DNA from: Ephydatia muelleri
Lineage: Eukaryota > Porifera > Demospongiae > Spongillida > Spongillidae
DNA length: 64,000 nt
Assembly: GCA_013339895.1 (NCBI GenBank)
Contig: JABACO010000001.1
Coordinates: 25,274,270 to 25,338,269 of the forward strand
Direction: 5' to 3'
Shown here: piece by piece, positions 22,518 to 34,570 of the stretch
How positions within the stretch are numbered: position 1 is the first letter of the stretch
How the letters are laid out: every line of letters starts with the position of its first letter
Program-made: the position numbers and the translations under genes
Notes under the pieces: generated by a model
Database searches by the model: none
What the model was told of the DNA's origin: nothing
What the model saw: only the letters and a program-made list of their open reading frames with translations

Positions 22518-23631
22518 CCTAGCATCTTTCTGAAGACTTTACAACACCTTGATTCGACACGTGTAGAGAACGCGCAGGCGCAAGCAAAGGGGTAGGACTA
22601 ACATTTTCGGACACGGATCAAAATTTTCAGGCTGGCCCGCCCGGACTAAAACTTTGTAGGACCAAACTTTTTGGCGGACCTAAATTTCCGTAACAGGTCA
22701 ATACTTACATGTACATCATCCCATTGACTATCTTGCATATCAGATCAGACTACTCCATTATTTGTTCGAGTTGGCATTGGAAATATGTCCCCACAGGATA
22801 GTGGTTCTAAATGCCAGCCTTGAATCAAAAACTGGACAATCCCTAGGCTTTTTCTAGGATGGGAGAGGGAGGGGGAGCTTTACAACTGGCATGATGTGTT
22901 ATTATTTATCCTTTCATGAATTGTATTATTTTTATTCAGTTCAGTGATTAATAATTATGCAAGTTTTTTGGGGGAATATTTCAATATTTCAATCCCGCCA
23001 CCTTCAGTATTACTGAATCGAAAATCGCCTTACACATGGTTTAAGCCTCTCCAACAGCAATCGGGCGTATGTCCAGTGGAGACCCCTCTTTATTCATTAT
23101 TAATCAAGGCCATGAGTGAGCCACCAGCAAGAAACATGGCTACCCCAGCTGGAGCTTTGCCACATGCTAAGATGTTTACAACAGCCCTGAGAGAGAACAT
23201 ATGGTGATAGACAGGTGGACTTCAGCTGCTTCAATTTGGTGCTATATTCGCAATCCTGAGGTTCCATTAGAAATATCTCTAGGAAATTGAGGAAGGACAG
23301 ACATGATGTTAATATCTGGAGGCAGAAACCTTCAGAATGTAATGTAACTTCAGGACATGGTGGAACTGTGTCCTTTGGATGTTTCTGTTGTAACAAATTC
23401 AAGTATCAGTAAGTGATCCCAGAAGAGGAAAGAACCCTGCATACCTTCCCCAATATCACTTCTCTGGCCTTACTAACATCAAGGGTTAAGGCATATTTTT
23501 CTCCATATAAATTATTAATCAGTTTTAAAAACCACATGCAATTAACCGCATTGAGATATAATATTGTTGTATAATAGAATGAAAAGTGCACTGTTTATTA
23601 AAGGCAATGAAGAAAATTGTAAACAGAACAA

Positions 23632-24323
23632 GCAAGAAAGATGACCAGCCAAAGAAGATTAGATTATAATACTAAATGTTTATTTTTGTATGTCAATATT
23701 TTGGAAAACTCTATACTGGATCGATGAAATGTGTCTCTATTTTAAGCACAAACATGCTATAGAAACAATGAAATGTTGAATGATGAGCATATTCAAGCTG
23801 CACACAATCGTATGAAGAAACAATTTCTACAACTAGGAGACCTTCAATCAACATTGCCCTGCCAAAATAAAGGGGTTTCTTCAGCAATAAAAAGTGATGG
23901 AGCATTACAGGAATGTGAAATTGTCATGTACAATTGTGCAAATATTATTTATTGCTGAAAGAGATCACTGGGTGGCCACTAGTTATCATCAAGACGAGAT
24001 CAGGCTGTATGACAGTAAATGTTTCCCTAGGTTGGCTGTCTGCAAGAACAGATTGACAAGACAAAGAGGCTGCAAATGGTAACACTGTAACTGTTAAAGC
24101 TATTCCTGTCCAACAGCAGGCTGGTGGGGAGGATTGTGGATTGTTCTCCATTGCTTTTGCTTACCATGCTGCATTGGGGGAAGATCTAATGGGAATTACT
24201 TTTGAACAATCAAAAATGGGTGACCATTTAATTGCAATTGCTTGCTTGAACCAAAAGTGCTTAAAACCATTTCCCCCTGCCCTAGAACGAAGAGGAATTA
24301 AAAGGAATAAAATGAGAAACTTC
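23632..24323. repeat. Duplicated segment, second copy at 35923-36652
   Basis: About 690 bp from GCAAGAAAGATGACCAGCC to AATAAAATGAGAAACTT is shared in the same orientation with 35923-36652. It carries the Ulp1-like domain. 22700-23630 has no recognised feature. Confidence 0.75.
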
Positions 24324-25110
24324 AATATCCACCTTATCTGCATATGCAATCTACCAGAATCAATCAATGCGACCAATGTAGCCCAGTGGTATCATTTCAG
24401 ATGTGTGAACATCGAGCAAAAATGCATTCCTGACACATGGTTATGTTCAAGTTGCTCTTAGTGTTCCGGTTCGATCCATTCGAACCGAACATCGAACCGA
24501 ACCTACTTAATTCGAACCGACGGTTCGCGATGGCCAATTATTAACGATTATTAATGTTTAAATTAAACTATTTCCACCCCCCCCCCCCGCCCCCAACCAT
24601 AAAAAAATGGCCCGTGTTTTTTAACGAGCGTATAACGGTGGGGGTATCGACTTATTAATCATGAACGCGGCTGCGTGCTATTCTTTAAATCGTATTGGAG
24701 CCGGTACCAGTTTTTTCTAAAATGTTTAAACAGGTACATGAAAGCGTTAATTAATTTAATTTTTATTTCGGTGGGGGCGGAGGGGGGGGATATATCACGG
24801 TACTCTACGGTAGTTCAATATGCGATCGTCAGTAATCGGCGAGGCATGGCAGTGATGTCGCTCTCTGGACGTACATGTACAGATCTTGCTTAGCATTTCT
24901 TCAAAATGGCCATCAAGGAACACTGCCACTAGACCTTATTCTCGTACAAGGCAATGAATTTTTAATGAGATGTTCGAAAGGTTCGAAATACGTTCGAACC
25001 GAACATCGAACCGAGTCGAACCTCGAACCGTTCGATACCGGTTCGGTCCGAACCGGAACACTAGTTGCTCTTGCTCTAAACACAACATTATATGATCAAT
25101 TTATCAGTAT
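23770..25110 (+). pseudogene. Ulp1-like protease plus PHD finger, interrupted by a hAT-like element
   Basis: The N-terminal part reads LNDEHIQAAHNRMKKQFLQL. The catalytic layout is AERDHWVATSYH (His), IRLYDSKC (Asp), IPVQQQAGGEDCGLFSIAFA (Gln and Cys intact), with a frame change near 24050. A PHD-like finger follows: LICICNLPESINATN, QWYHFRC, WLCSSC. The ORF stops at 24461 only because a 605-bp element inserted at GTTGCTCT supplies a TAG. Before insertion the frame would have run CSSCSCSKHNII and stopped. No integrase is nearby, so this is an isolated cassette. Confidence 0.65.
24459..25063. mobile_element. hAT-like non-autonomous element with 8-bp target duplication
   Basis: Terminal inverted repeats TAGTGTTCCGGTTCG and CGGTTCGGTCCGAACCGGAA ending CACTA. 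An exact 8-bp duplication GTTGCTCT is at 24451-24458 and 25064-25071. Subterminal regions hold repeated TTCGAACCGAAC words. It has no transposase ORF. The 8-bp duplication and short TIR fit the hAT superfamily. Confidence 0.85.
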
Positions 25111-25199
25111 CAATGTGTGTGTGTTTCTTTTTTTCCCCTTTTTTTGCAGTTAAAGATGCCACCCAAGTATGCACGAGCAGGCGTTGTATATGTCTAGTC

Positions 25200-25392
25200 G
25201 CCACCGACTGGAGAGTCAATTATGCCTAGGCTACAATAACTCCCAGGAGTCATTTGCATCACTAGGCACATATGACTGGGGATTCATATATGCCTAGGTG
25301 TCAATGACTGGGGAGTCAATTATGCCTAGGTGTTAATGACTGGGGGGGATTCATGTATGCCTAGGTGTTAATGACTGGGGAGTCAATTTATA
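25200..25392. repeat. Short minisatellite
   Basis: About five units near 38 bp containing AATGACTGGGGAGTCAATTA and TGCCTAGGTGTT. Confidence 0.75.
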
Positions 25393-25588
25393 TAATCGCC
25401 TGCGACACCGGTATGCCACAACGTATGTATGCCAGTGTGCCCCGATGTATGCCCATTGCCAGGCTTGACCTAATACAGATATGCCACCAAACAAAACTGC
25501 GAGCCAGGCTCTTCATTTTGTAAATCCCTTGATGCCCTGAGTGGAGTTCTTCCAAGATTAACCTCTGTCCAGGTTTTGGAATTACCAC
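25388..25588 (-). pseudogene. Gypsy integrase zinc-finger fragment
   Basis: VIPKPGQRLILEELHSGHQG is followed by YKMKSLARSFVWWH, the HH half of the H2C2 domain. The CC half and core are absent. It is joined almost directly to the RT C-terminus, so RNase H has been deleted. Confidence 0.6.
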
Positions 25589-25599
25589 TCTGCAACCCC

Positions 25600-26170
25600 A
25601 CAGAACACAATCATCCTGTAAGCTTAGTTCCTCTTGTCTTTGTCAAATTTGTCAAAGCCCTCAATTTCTCAGCTGCTGGATGGATACCTTCACTTGTAAT
25701 CCTGTGACCAAGGTATTCAACCTCCTTCTGCATGAACAAACATTTGGCTGAGATTCCTGCTGCTTACAATCTTCCTAGAACGTCTTCCAAAGTTCGTAGG
25801 TGATCTGCTTCAGACTGCCCTGTGATAAGGATATACTGCCACATGCTTCAGCCCTTGAAGTAAGCTTTCCATTGTACGCTGCAGGAGCAGGTGCTACTCC
25901 AAACGGTAAGCCATGCATAATCCATTGTATCTAAATCAACCCTTGTGAGTGTTGATTGTGAGATACTCTCTTCCATCATCAGTTGCAAGTAAGCCTTGGC
26001 TAGGTCAAGTTTAGTGAAAACTTGTCCTCCAGTAAGTGATGCAAACAGGTCGTCAACTAGTGGTAAAGGGTACTCTTCCACTTTTGCGTACTTGTTGACT
26101 TTATCTTTGAAGTCTCCACAGATTTGTACAGATCCATCATCCATCACCAAGAAGAAGGTGATGTAATCCA
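25600..26170 (-). pseudogene. Gypsy reverse transcriptase fragments
   Basis: Visible pieces are MDDGSVQICGDFKDKVNK, YPLPLVDDLFASLTGGQVFT, KLDLAKAYLQL, then in other frames ILITGQSEADHLRTLEDVLG and KEVEYLGHRITSEGIHPA. They cover the palm and thumb with frameshifts. A unit carrying GGGTCTGGGTACGAGACTAG joins the truncated RT to gag at about 26190. Confidence 0.65.
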
Positions 26171-26219
26171 CCCGCCGCTGTTGGGAATCTGGGTCTGGGT
26201 ACGAGACTAGGTGCAAGAT

Positions 26220-26983
26220 GCTTGCCACCGCACCTATAACACGTAGGGGAACTCCTCGAAGGTGCTGTATCTTTTGAAGTACTTGTACTGGATTCACTAT
26301 CGTTCTTCGGCTTATGGCTCTTCTTCAATGCGTGTACTGGTACAGCCCCTTGAACCTGCTGCTGCAAGTCAGCTGTGTTGCGGTCCGCCGACTCAAGTGC
26401 TTGGGCAATATCCTGAGCCTTTTTAAACGTTAAATTTGTCTCCGCAAGCAGGCGTCGCTGAATGTGCTCATCCTTAATGCCACACACTAGCCTGTCGCGT
26501 AGCAGCTCTTCCAAGAAGGCTCCAAAGTCACAACGCATTGCAAGTTGCCTTAGTTCCGAAACAAATGTTGCCACGTTCTCACCGTTTTGTCTCGTCCTGT
26601 AGTTGAATTTGAATCGCTGAACAGTGATGGCTGGCGCAGGGTTGAAGTGATTTTGCAGCAGTGCCGCTAAGTCCTCGTATGACTTGTCAGTCAGTTTGTA
26701 GGAGCGACTGTAGACTTCTGATCAACTTTGTAGGTTGATGCCCCACAAACACTCAATAGAATGGCTCTTTTCGTCGCTGCATCATCTATATCGTTAGCAG
26801 CAAAGTACTGCTCAAACCTCTCGCTATAAGCCGTCCAGTCTTCTGTCGCGCTGTCAATGGTCCCGTGCCTTGACATGTCACTTCTTTCTCTTTTGGATCG
26901 AATCCCGACTCGTCTCCATGCAATTTATGTTGTAACCTAGCTATATCTGAGTCCCGCGAGGTAGCCAACGAGGTAAGGGTCAC
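26220..26983 (-). pseudogene. Gypsy gag with incomplete CCHC knuckle
   Basis: MSRHGTIDSATEDWTAYSER (start 26876), ASTYKVDQK, then after a shift FVSELRQLAMRCDFGAFLEE, LVCGIKDEHIQRRLLAETN and CYRCGGKHLA. The knuckle is cut after GGKH by the 26.2-kb repeat junction. An upstream frame from 26983 may be the original start. Confidence 0.65.
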
Positions 26984-27834
26984 CCGGTCTCTAGGCCGAC
27001 AACATAAAGAAAAAGAACCGCACAGCAGTACAATGCATGCACGCGCTTATAAATACACAACCACGTGATCTCGATAAGAGGTCAGGATGCTACAGCATGT
27101 AAGTGTATGCATGTGTATGTGCATGTCACAAAGGGCGGATTGAAAGCTTGGCAATGCGTTCGTCTACATATGATTGTATGTATATGCGTGTGTAAGTGTA
27201 TTCATATGTATGTATGTGCATACAATAATGGTGGATTGAAAGTCGGTACACACACGGAGTGTAATACGCACTAACCTTGTATAGTGACTTGAGATGTTTT
27301 GTCCTAGTTATAAATATCTTGCAGAAATTATCGAACTGCTATTGTTATGTACGTCAAATTTGCAATATATGAACGTTAACGTTAATTAATTATTCCAAAT
27401 GGGACCTGGGAACGAGCGAGGGTGTTATAAGAGTCAACGCCATATATGGCACTTTTAATAGTAATCATTGAATCATGAGCTTCAATGACCATTATAATAT
27501 AAATCCTCCAGGACTGACAGGTTTAAGATAAAAATTATGTTTGCACCATGTGCAGTAAAACACACTGGTATATAGTGGACCAGAATCTGTGAAAAATCCA
27601 ACACGAATCAAGTCTTATGGCTGGTGGAATACTGTAATTAGGTCAGCGTTTTAACTACTTGTCTACTGCCTCTCCAGGAAACAAAACTTTCAATATAAAG
27701 TGGGTGTTTTTTTGTTTAGAATCTAATGACAGAGGATACTGAGCAACAGTTTCCTTTGCCGCAAGTGAAGTATCATCTTGGACTAGTTAGTAATTATCAA
27801 GTATAGGTTTTTGCTGTACATTATTGATAGCCCT

Positions 27835-30529
27835 TATTCTGGAAAAACGATACAATTCACAAAACAAAAAATCATATTTTGTCTTTCTAAATATGCACAA
27901 CAGAAATCATGCAATGGAATCTCAGAAACAATAAATATGTTACTTTTACAACTTTGGTGCTTTTCTCCTTATGTATGGAAATGTCGTCTTGACACCTCTT
28001 TTGAGATGGCACATCTGTGACATGTAGCACGCACACATGTGATGTGACATTTTTGTGGTACCTTGTATGTCTCTTCAGCATGTTTATCTCACTTAACAAT
28101 CGTGGTGGAGCTGTAATGCGTTCGAGTTGTTTCTTTCACCTGTTTGCATGGATAGGGAGATCATTGCCAATGCTAGTGCTCAAAAGACTGTAAGGAGATT
28201 GTCTGCAAACTCAGAATCTTGGTACGACGTCCTAGTTCATTTTCTTTCCTTTAGGCATGAACAGGTTCCTACCAGACTATGTAGCGTTTTTTATACCGCA
28301 TTATTCATAAAACATAGGATCGCTTTAATTTTGTGTATCATATAAGAACTGAATGTGGCTGGACTTATTCTCGACAATGCAGCGAACTGAATTTGTCTGA
28401 ACTTCGTACCTTGAACTTGAAGACCCCCCCCCCCGTGTCGTACGACATCGGTACAAAAAATGGCTGAGTTTCAATAGGGATTGCAATTACGCATACAGAA
28501 CAGTGGATTGTGTGCTACAACAACGTTCCGGTGTATACGAAAAGGATTAAGTAGCACACATGTATCATCAGCATAGTGAGCATGATACGGCATGTCGAAG
28601 ACACTGCTACGATGATGAGGTGTGGCGAAGCAATAAAAAAAAAAAAGGTTAAGATATTGTATATGACACTTCTGCCCAGCCGCTTGTATCCGCGCCCATA
28701 AACGTAAAGATGATGTAATTGACATGAATGATTTTATCGCTATTTTGGGGCAAGATGATCCATATATTAGAGTGCTCGATATTTCTGCAATCATGAATAT
28801 CACGGGCCAACGACTCGATGAAATGATTTCGTCCCACTTTTTAAAGCTGCTTCTCTGGCTTCTGACGATGGCCGTCGTCAGGTCATCAGCCTCTTATACT
28901 CCTGGACCAGGATGGACTCTGGTCGCTTATCTGGATATGACCGATCCGACGCAGCAGTGCCCCGACTCGTGGAAGACGCTTACATCACCTGTCGCGTCGT
29001 GTGGAAAGAAAAGCACTTCACCTTGCGACTCATTCAAGGTAAACACTTTTGGAGCCAGCTACCAAACAGTGTGCGGAAGATTCCGAGGTTATCAGATAGG
29101 ATCGCCCGACGCTTTTCGAAAATGGGATAATACGATCAATACAGACATCGAAACGTACTACGTTGATGGAATCACTGTCACCTACGGGTCACCAGGTAAC
29201 AGACATCACGTGTACACATATGCCGCTGGCCTTTCGGAACTGACTGACTGGAGTAGTTGTCCATGTGCGGGCGGAATAGATCCACCTCTCCTGGTGGGGT
29301 CTGATTATTATTGCGAGTCAGGCGACCCAGTAAGAGCCTATTACGGAACAGAGTTTTTCCAATCGGACGTTCTGTGGGATCGGCAGCAATGCGGAGGAGA
29401 CGAAGTCACATGCTGCAATCCAGCAGACCTACCTTGGTTCTGTAAGACATTCCCAGCTCGCATCACTGAGGACTTGGAAGTTCGAATTTGCACTGATCAA
29501 GGTCTGGACGATGAGAATGTGGCGATAGAGTTCTTTGAGCTCTACTTAGTCGAACGTAGGTTGAAATGCATCTAAGTCTATGACATGTGCGTGTACATGG
29601 ATGCATTCCGGGATGAACATCACTTGCATGTATAGTACATGCATTACATTTGCATGTATATCCTTTTAACTCATCTTGTTACTCTACATGCAGCAAACTA
29701 TGCTGCCGTTGGTGCCACTGTTGGATCAGCGATCATCGTTGTCGTGATTGTAATCGTTCTGGTGGCGACAGGTGGATATTGTATCTTTAGGAAGAAGTCA
29801 AACACTACTGCGTATTCTACGACTCCTTCTTCAGTGACATATAGTAACATTGGTTTTGATCAGCAATCCACAACATTAACGGACTTCAGAAAGGAAGGAG
29901 AGCCGACAGTTCAATTGAGAAGCCGCACTGAAGTTGCTACGTAGATGAACGTGGAAAATTGATTCTTCGTGTAGAACAGAGCCAGTACAGAATGCAGTCT
30001 TTTGTTTTGAATAGTACATACATGTGCGTGTTAATGGATGTAAAGGCGTGCCGTACGTGATTAGTTTGCATGTGAAGCGTGGAAGCAGGCTGCTTGGCGC
30101 CAGCTGCATGGGGTCAATGCGCGCATGCAAGTTGCAGCTCAGCTATCTCAGTCCATCATTTGCAAATGCATGGAATACGAAGGACTGAAGTAGCATGAGA
30201 AGAACGGCCTCTCTGACCTAACTCCTACCCAATGAATGTTGTGGTATCCATATACACACTGTGGGTCTAACTTTTTTTTTTCGCGAGCTCTGCGGTTTGT
30301 TTGTTAGTCAATTCCAAAACAACGATAGCTACACTGTGTTTGAATTTCAGGGGTACAATTAATAGATATGGCCACTTTTTCGAGGCTAGCTGCTCAAAGG
30401 CTACATATGCATACAGTGTGTGACGTCAGGTGACACAGAAAGCTTTTTTATTTTTTCGATTCGGATAAACAACATCACTGTTACTCCATTATATACACGC
30501 CCGGGGCGTATAGAGGGGGGAAAAATAAT

Positions 30530-30530
<1 letters not shown>
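27835..30530. repeat. Segmental duplication block B
   Basis: Contains gene B with 5' and 3' flanks. Similar blocks are A (about 16930-19480), C (36652 to about 40395) and D (about 40950-43060, lacking the first coding exon). B and C share an extra 5' part beginning AATATGCACA. 27060-27835 has no recognised feature. Confidence 0.7.
28823..29944 (+). CDS. Receptor-like type I membrane protein, copy B
   Basis: Model: exons 28823-29555 and 29694-29944, a 138-bp phase-1 intron with the same donor and acceptor as copy A, 327 aa. An upstream in-frame ATG at 28724 exists, but the ATG at 28823 begins the signal peptide. All 12 ectodomain cysteines are kept. Differences from A cluster after SPDAF (RKWDNTINTDIETYY) and near SGDPVRAYYG. 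The tail has SSVTYSNIGF. There, V-x-Y-x-x-I fits the ITIM consensus, and a TDFRKEGE insertion is present relative to A. Intact with no stops, so probably functional. Confidence 0.7.
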
Positions 30531-31263
<733 letters not shown>

Positions 31264-31269
31264 ACATGT

Positions 31270-31525
31270 CCCATAGGATTGGTTCATGGATCGATCCGTT
31301 TAACACGCATCAACCCCATAGGATTGGTACTCAAATGGTACACATCAATGTACACTTGCCCAACACACTGTTGTATCCACTAGGCACAAAATAACACGAT
31401 GTTCATCAAAACATGCTGGCATAAGGCTTTAAGTTCCCATGCACTCACATTATATTTCTGTGACCGGTGGAGAAGCACGTGATAAACCCCCAATAACAAA
31501 CCTGGAGTTTTTGTGCATCTAGCTG
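31270..31525. repeat. Dispersed duplicate of 43497-43740
   Basis: About 240 bp shared in the same orientation, including GATCGATCCGTTTAACACGC and ACACATCAATGTACACTTGC. It ends TTGTGCATCTAGCTGA in both. In the second copy a Ulp1-type cassette follows; here a TG repeat follows. Confidence 0.7.
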
Positions 31526-31735
31526 ATGTGTGTTGTGTGTGTGTGTGTGTGTTGTGTGTGTGTTGTGTGCGTGTTGTGTGTGTGTTGTGTGTGTGTTGTG
31601 TGTGTGTTGTGTGTGTGTTGTGTGTGTGTTGTGTGTGTGTTGTGTGTGTGTTGTGTGTGTGTTGTGTGTGTTGTGTGTGTGTTGTGTGTGTGTTGTGTGT
31701 GTTGTATGTGTGTTGTGTGTGTGTTGTGTGTGTGT
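31526..31735. repeat. TG-rich tandem repeat with about 10-bp unit
   Basis: Units of TGTGTGTGTTG with a few length variants. Cys/Val and Thr/His frames are artefacts. Confidence 0.9.
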
Positions 31736-31757
31736 ATGCGTGCATCACTGCGCCACA

Positions 31758-31906
31758 GCATTTAGTATGCAGAGTTGTGCAGAGTCTGCATATCAACCAT
31801 ATGCAGATGAGTGTCCATATGCAGACGTCTGCATATGGTCACTTCAATGATACTCATCTGCATATGGTTGGTATGCAGACTCTGCACAACTCTGCATACT
31901 AAATGC
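31758..31906. mobile_element. Palindromic MITE-like hairpin
   Basis: Arms of about 55 bp: GCATTTAGTATGCAGAGTTG at the left and its complement ending CATACTAAATGC at 31906, with a short central region that itself contains CATATGCAGACGTCTGCATATG-like symmetry. 31910-32100 has no feature. Confidence 0.75.
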
Positions 31907-32482
31907 AGCATGCATTCATATTAGCCTATGATCAATGGCAGGCCAATCATCACTCCAATGGCTCAGACTTGCAAACGATTTTCATCTGAGACAGCACGTG
32001 TGTGACATTGCTAACTGGCATTGATCAGCAAAACCACAGCAATTTCTCCATCATCAGCTCACTGCAGTTCTTTGACAGCTTCAGGTCCTGTTGCATCTAA
32101 TAGTTTAACACCGGATCCGTGAGAACAGGACATTTTTTTTGTCGAACCCTCCATTCAGAAAATTAGTCGGAAAAGTGTTTCTCGCTACAAGAGTGGCATT
32201 TTTGGATAGCCCAACCATCGCTGAAATTGTTTATGTCATTTTTAATCTTGTAGCAAGATTGATGCTAGATCTGTATGCATTGTAAGAGACGCGATTCGCA
32301 ATTTCTCGGTCATCGCGGGGACGTAAGTACACTTTTTTCTCAAGCCCTATTCAACAAGTTTTATTGTGCTTTCATGCTTAGTTTGTTTACCAATAGAGAT
32401 CATAGCGAATAACATTTCATTAATCCGCTTAGATTTTGTACAAAACGTTAAGCCAACCTTGCCTTGGTAAGTCCCCAGACCC

Positions 32483-32752
32483 ATGGAAAGTGACGTAATT
32501 CGTTATTTAGTCATTAGTGGACGAGTCGAGTGTAAAATGTTGCCATCATGTGCTGAGAAGCACAAGAAACCAGTGTGCACTAAGTGTGATGGAGGAACGC
32601 GTTGCACTAAGTGTTGTCTATGCAAACCCCACCAACGTCCAGGTCGTCCAAGGAAGGATAGATCGTTACCAGATACACCCGTACGAGCTAGTAAGGAGCA
32701 TCACAGAGTACATGAAAACTTTACAAAATTGATACGTTTTGTGCAGGATTAA
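32483..32752 (+). CDS. Small Cys-rich protein inside the TTAA element
   Basis: 89 aa from an ATG at 32483. Cysteines cluster as KMLPSCAEKHKKPVCTKC, GGTRCTKCCLCK, a probable zinc-binding module. It is followed by an AT-hook-like basic motif RPGRPRKDR. The rest is short and polar (HENFTKLIRFVQD). It could bind DNA, possibly the element ends, but this is inference. piggyBac transposases often end in a Cys-rich domain, so it might be a leftover C-terminal module. Confidence 0.45.
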   Translation: MESDVIRYLVISGRVECKMLPSCAEKHKKPVCTKCDGGTRCTKCCLCKPHQRPGRPRKDRSLPDTPVRASKEHHRVHENFTKLIRFVQD

Positions 32753-32776
32753 CATCAGAAAAGCCGTTGACAAGAC

Positions 32777-32777
<1 letters not shown>

Positions 32778-32813
<36 letters not shown>

Positions 32814-32940
32814 AGGAGAGGAGATAAGATGGAGAGAGAGAGGGAGAGGGAGAGAGATGAGAGAGAGAGATAGAGAGGAGAGAGAGAGAGAAGAGGAGAG
32901 AGGAGAAGGAGAGAGAGAGAAAAAAGGGAGAGTAAGAGAA
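32778..32940. repeat. GA-rich microsatellite
   Basis: Impure GAGAGA with GGAG interruptions inside the TTAA element. 33420-34220 contains no recognised gene. Confidence 0.9.
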
Positions 32941-34230
32941 ACGATAATCGACAAATGCGTGGCTTATATGTCACTAATATTAGCGTGAAGCTTTAATAGG
33001 ACCTCCGCCCGTATACGCGTAATTACTTATTTCCATCGTGCCCAGACCTATATGATAGACATTTGGCTTTGAACTCTGTCTTTCAGAGAGCTGAAAGACT
33101 GCGGTGCCAAAATTAGTAGAATTCGATGTTTGTGTGTAGAAATGAGAATATATTCACTGTTTACGAATGAGAAAAACGTCACTGAAAAAAGTGTACTTTT
33201 TTCGGTGACGGTTGTAAGTTACGAACTTTGAACAAACACAGGATAGGTTAGGAAGTAGGTATGAAGGTGGGGAAAGCATAAATATTCATGTGGAGAGTTG
33301 TATTATTATATTTCATAGCGTTTACGACAATTGGACCGCTTCCGACTAATTTTCAAAAACGTGCGTTCGACAAAATCAGCTCAAAAAATGTCCTGTTCTC
33401 ACGGATCCGGTGTTAAATACTAATGCTGTGCTGCATCATTAATTACTTTTCACATACACTAGTACTATAGATCTCGAATATTTTGGAGAATTAAACACTT
33501 CATATCTATAATAGCGAGCAATGCACTACATGATAGCAACAGTACTAGTGTTGTAGCTCCTTCAAACAGATTCTGCTGCAGCTGGATGTGTACTGATTCG
33601 TAGCCAACATTTCCCACTCTCTGTCTGGAACTTCTCTAGGTGCGGGAAGGAGAATTGGGATTGAGGTCCAGTACCTACCCATGAGGCTATAGAGGCATCT
33701 TCACAGAGCTTGGATGATGGATTTCAAGCTGCAAAAGGAGAGAACCTTAAGAACTAACGTGCAAGTAGGAAGGGAGGAGGGAGTTGTGAGAAGGTAGACC
33801 TCTCTTGAATTTGGTTGAGGAAGGTGGGCTATGGATGTGAGTAAGTAAATGATCTCTTTAATGCATACACACATACACAGACACACAAACATATACAAGC
33901 TAGCCAAGGATGTACAGATTTTCTACGAGCAGCGATTACATAAAGTTAAAAAGCTTTCAGACTAAGAAGCTCTAGAGCAGGTGGAGGAGGAGAGGAAGAG
34001 TGGAGGGGAAGGAAGTAAAGGGACAAAGGTGTGGTAAAGTGCATTTCATGTTTGCTCCTATGAGTATGTCACTTAAATCTTATCATCTTTCCAGAGGCTC
34101 TGCCATCATAGGATCTGACTACATAGATCATGGCCAGGGCTCTATACTATAAAGGTAAAACAAGGAGTGAAGTTTGATGTCATGGATATTCACTCATACA
34201 CAGTCGTCATACATGTATCATTAAACAGCT

Positions 34231-34570
34231 GTGTTCACATTCACATTCGCATTCACATTCACATTTACATTTACATTTACATTTACATTCACATTCACAT
34301 TCACATTCACATTCACATTCACATTCACATCCACATCCACATCCACATCCACATCCACATCCACATCCACATCCACATCCACATCCACATCCACATCCAC
34401 ATCCACATCCACATCCACATCCACATCCACATCCACATCCACATCCACATCCACATCCACATCCACATCCACATCCACATCCACATTCACATTCACATTC
34501 ACATTCACATTCACATTCACATTCACATTCACATTCACATTCACATTCACATTCACATTCACATTCACAC
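34231..34570. repeat. Hexanucleotide repeat with an internal variant block
   Basis: CACATT units flank a homogeneous block of CACATC units (about 34325-34485), and a few ACATTT units lie at 34260-34285. Block borders are sharp. The 305-aa minus-strand Val/Asp/Asn frame is an artefact. Confidence 0.95.

Larger units (their letters stand above)
19493..22695 (-). mobile_element. Ginger DNA transposon with OTU domain
   Basis: A 3.2-kb element with terminal repeats starting TGTCACTGGAATTTTGGTCC and ending CCGTAACA. Both ends contain several GGTCC/GGACC words next to AAATTT (about 19493-19620 and 22600-22695). Between them the minus strand encodes, in order, a Ginger N-terminus, an H2C2 finger, an integrase core, a GPY/F-like tail and an OTU protease. 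Flanking tetranucleotides (GGAG and GGTC) do not match, so the duplication is unproven. Catalytic and frame damage indicate an inactive copy. Confidence 0.75.
25388..26983 (-). mobile_element. Deleted Gypsy retrotransposon
   Basis: Order on the minus strand: gag N-terminus (26983-26691), gag middle (26574-26220), RT fragments (26150-25640), integrase zinc-finger start (25588-25470). Protease, the RT N-terminus, RNase H and the integrase core are missing. No LTR or PBS was identified at 26990-27060. Confidence 0.7.
32109..33412. mobile_element. TTAA-flanked transposon (piggyBac-like by target site)
   Basis: Inverted ends CACCGGATCCGTGAGAACAG (left) and its complement ending ATCCGGTG (right). 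TTAA flanks both sides (32105-32108 and 33413-33416). The 1.3-kb interior holds one small Cys-rich ORF and a GA repeat, but no DDE transposase. TTAA duplication is typical of piggyBac. The terminal bases are not enough to prove membership. Confidence 0.7.

Noticed and set aside
27887-28099. Minus-strand frame conserved between blocks B and C (SHVCVLHVTDVPSQKRCQDD)
   Set aside because: It starts only at TTG. The similarity with 36724-36927 is explained by recent segmental duplication, and it is not open in block A.
31519-31902. Cys/Val-rich and Thr/His-rich proteins
   Set aside because: All frames arise from TG/CA repeats.
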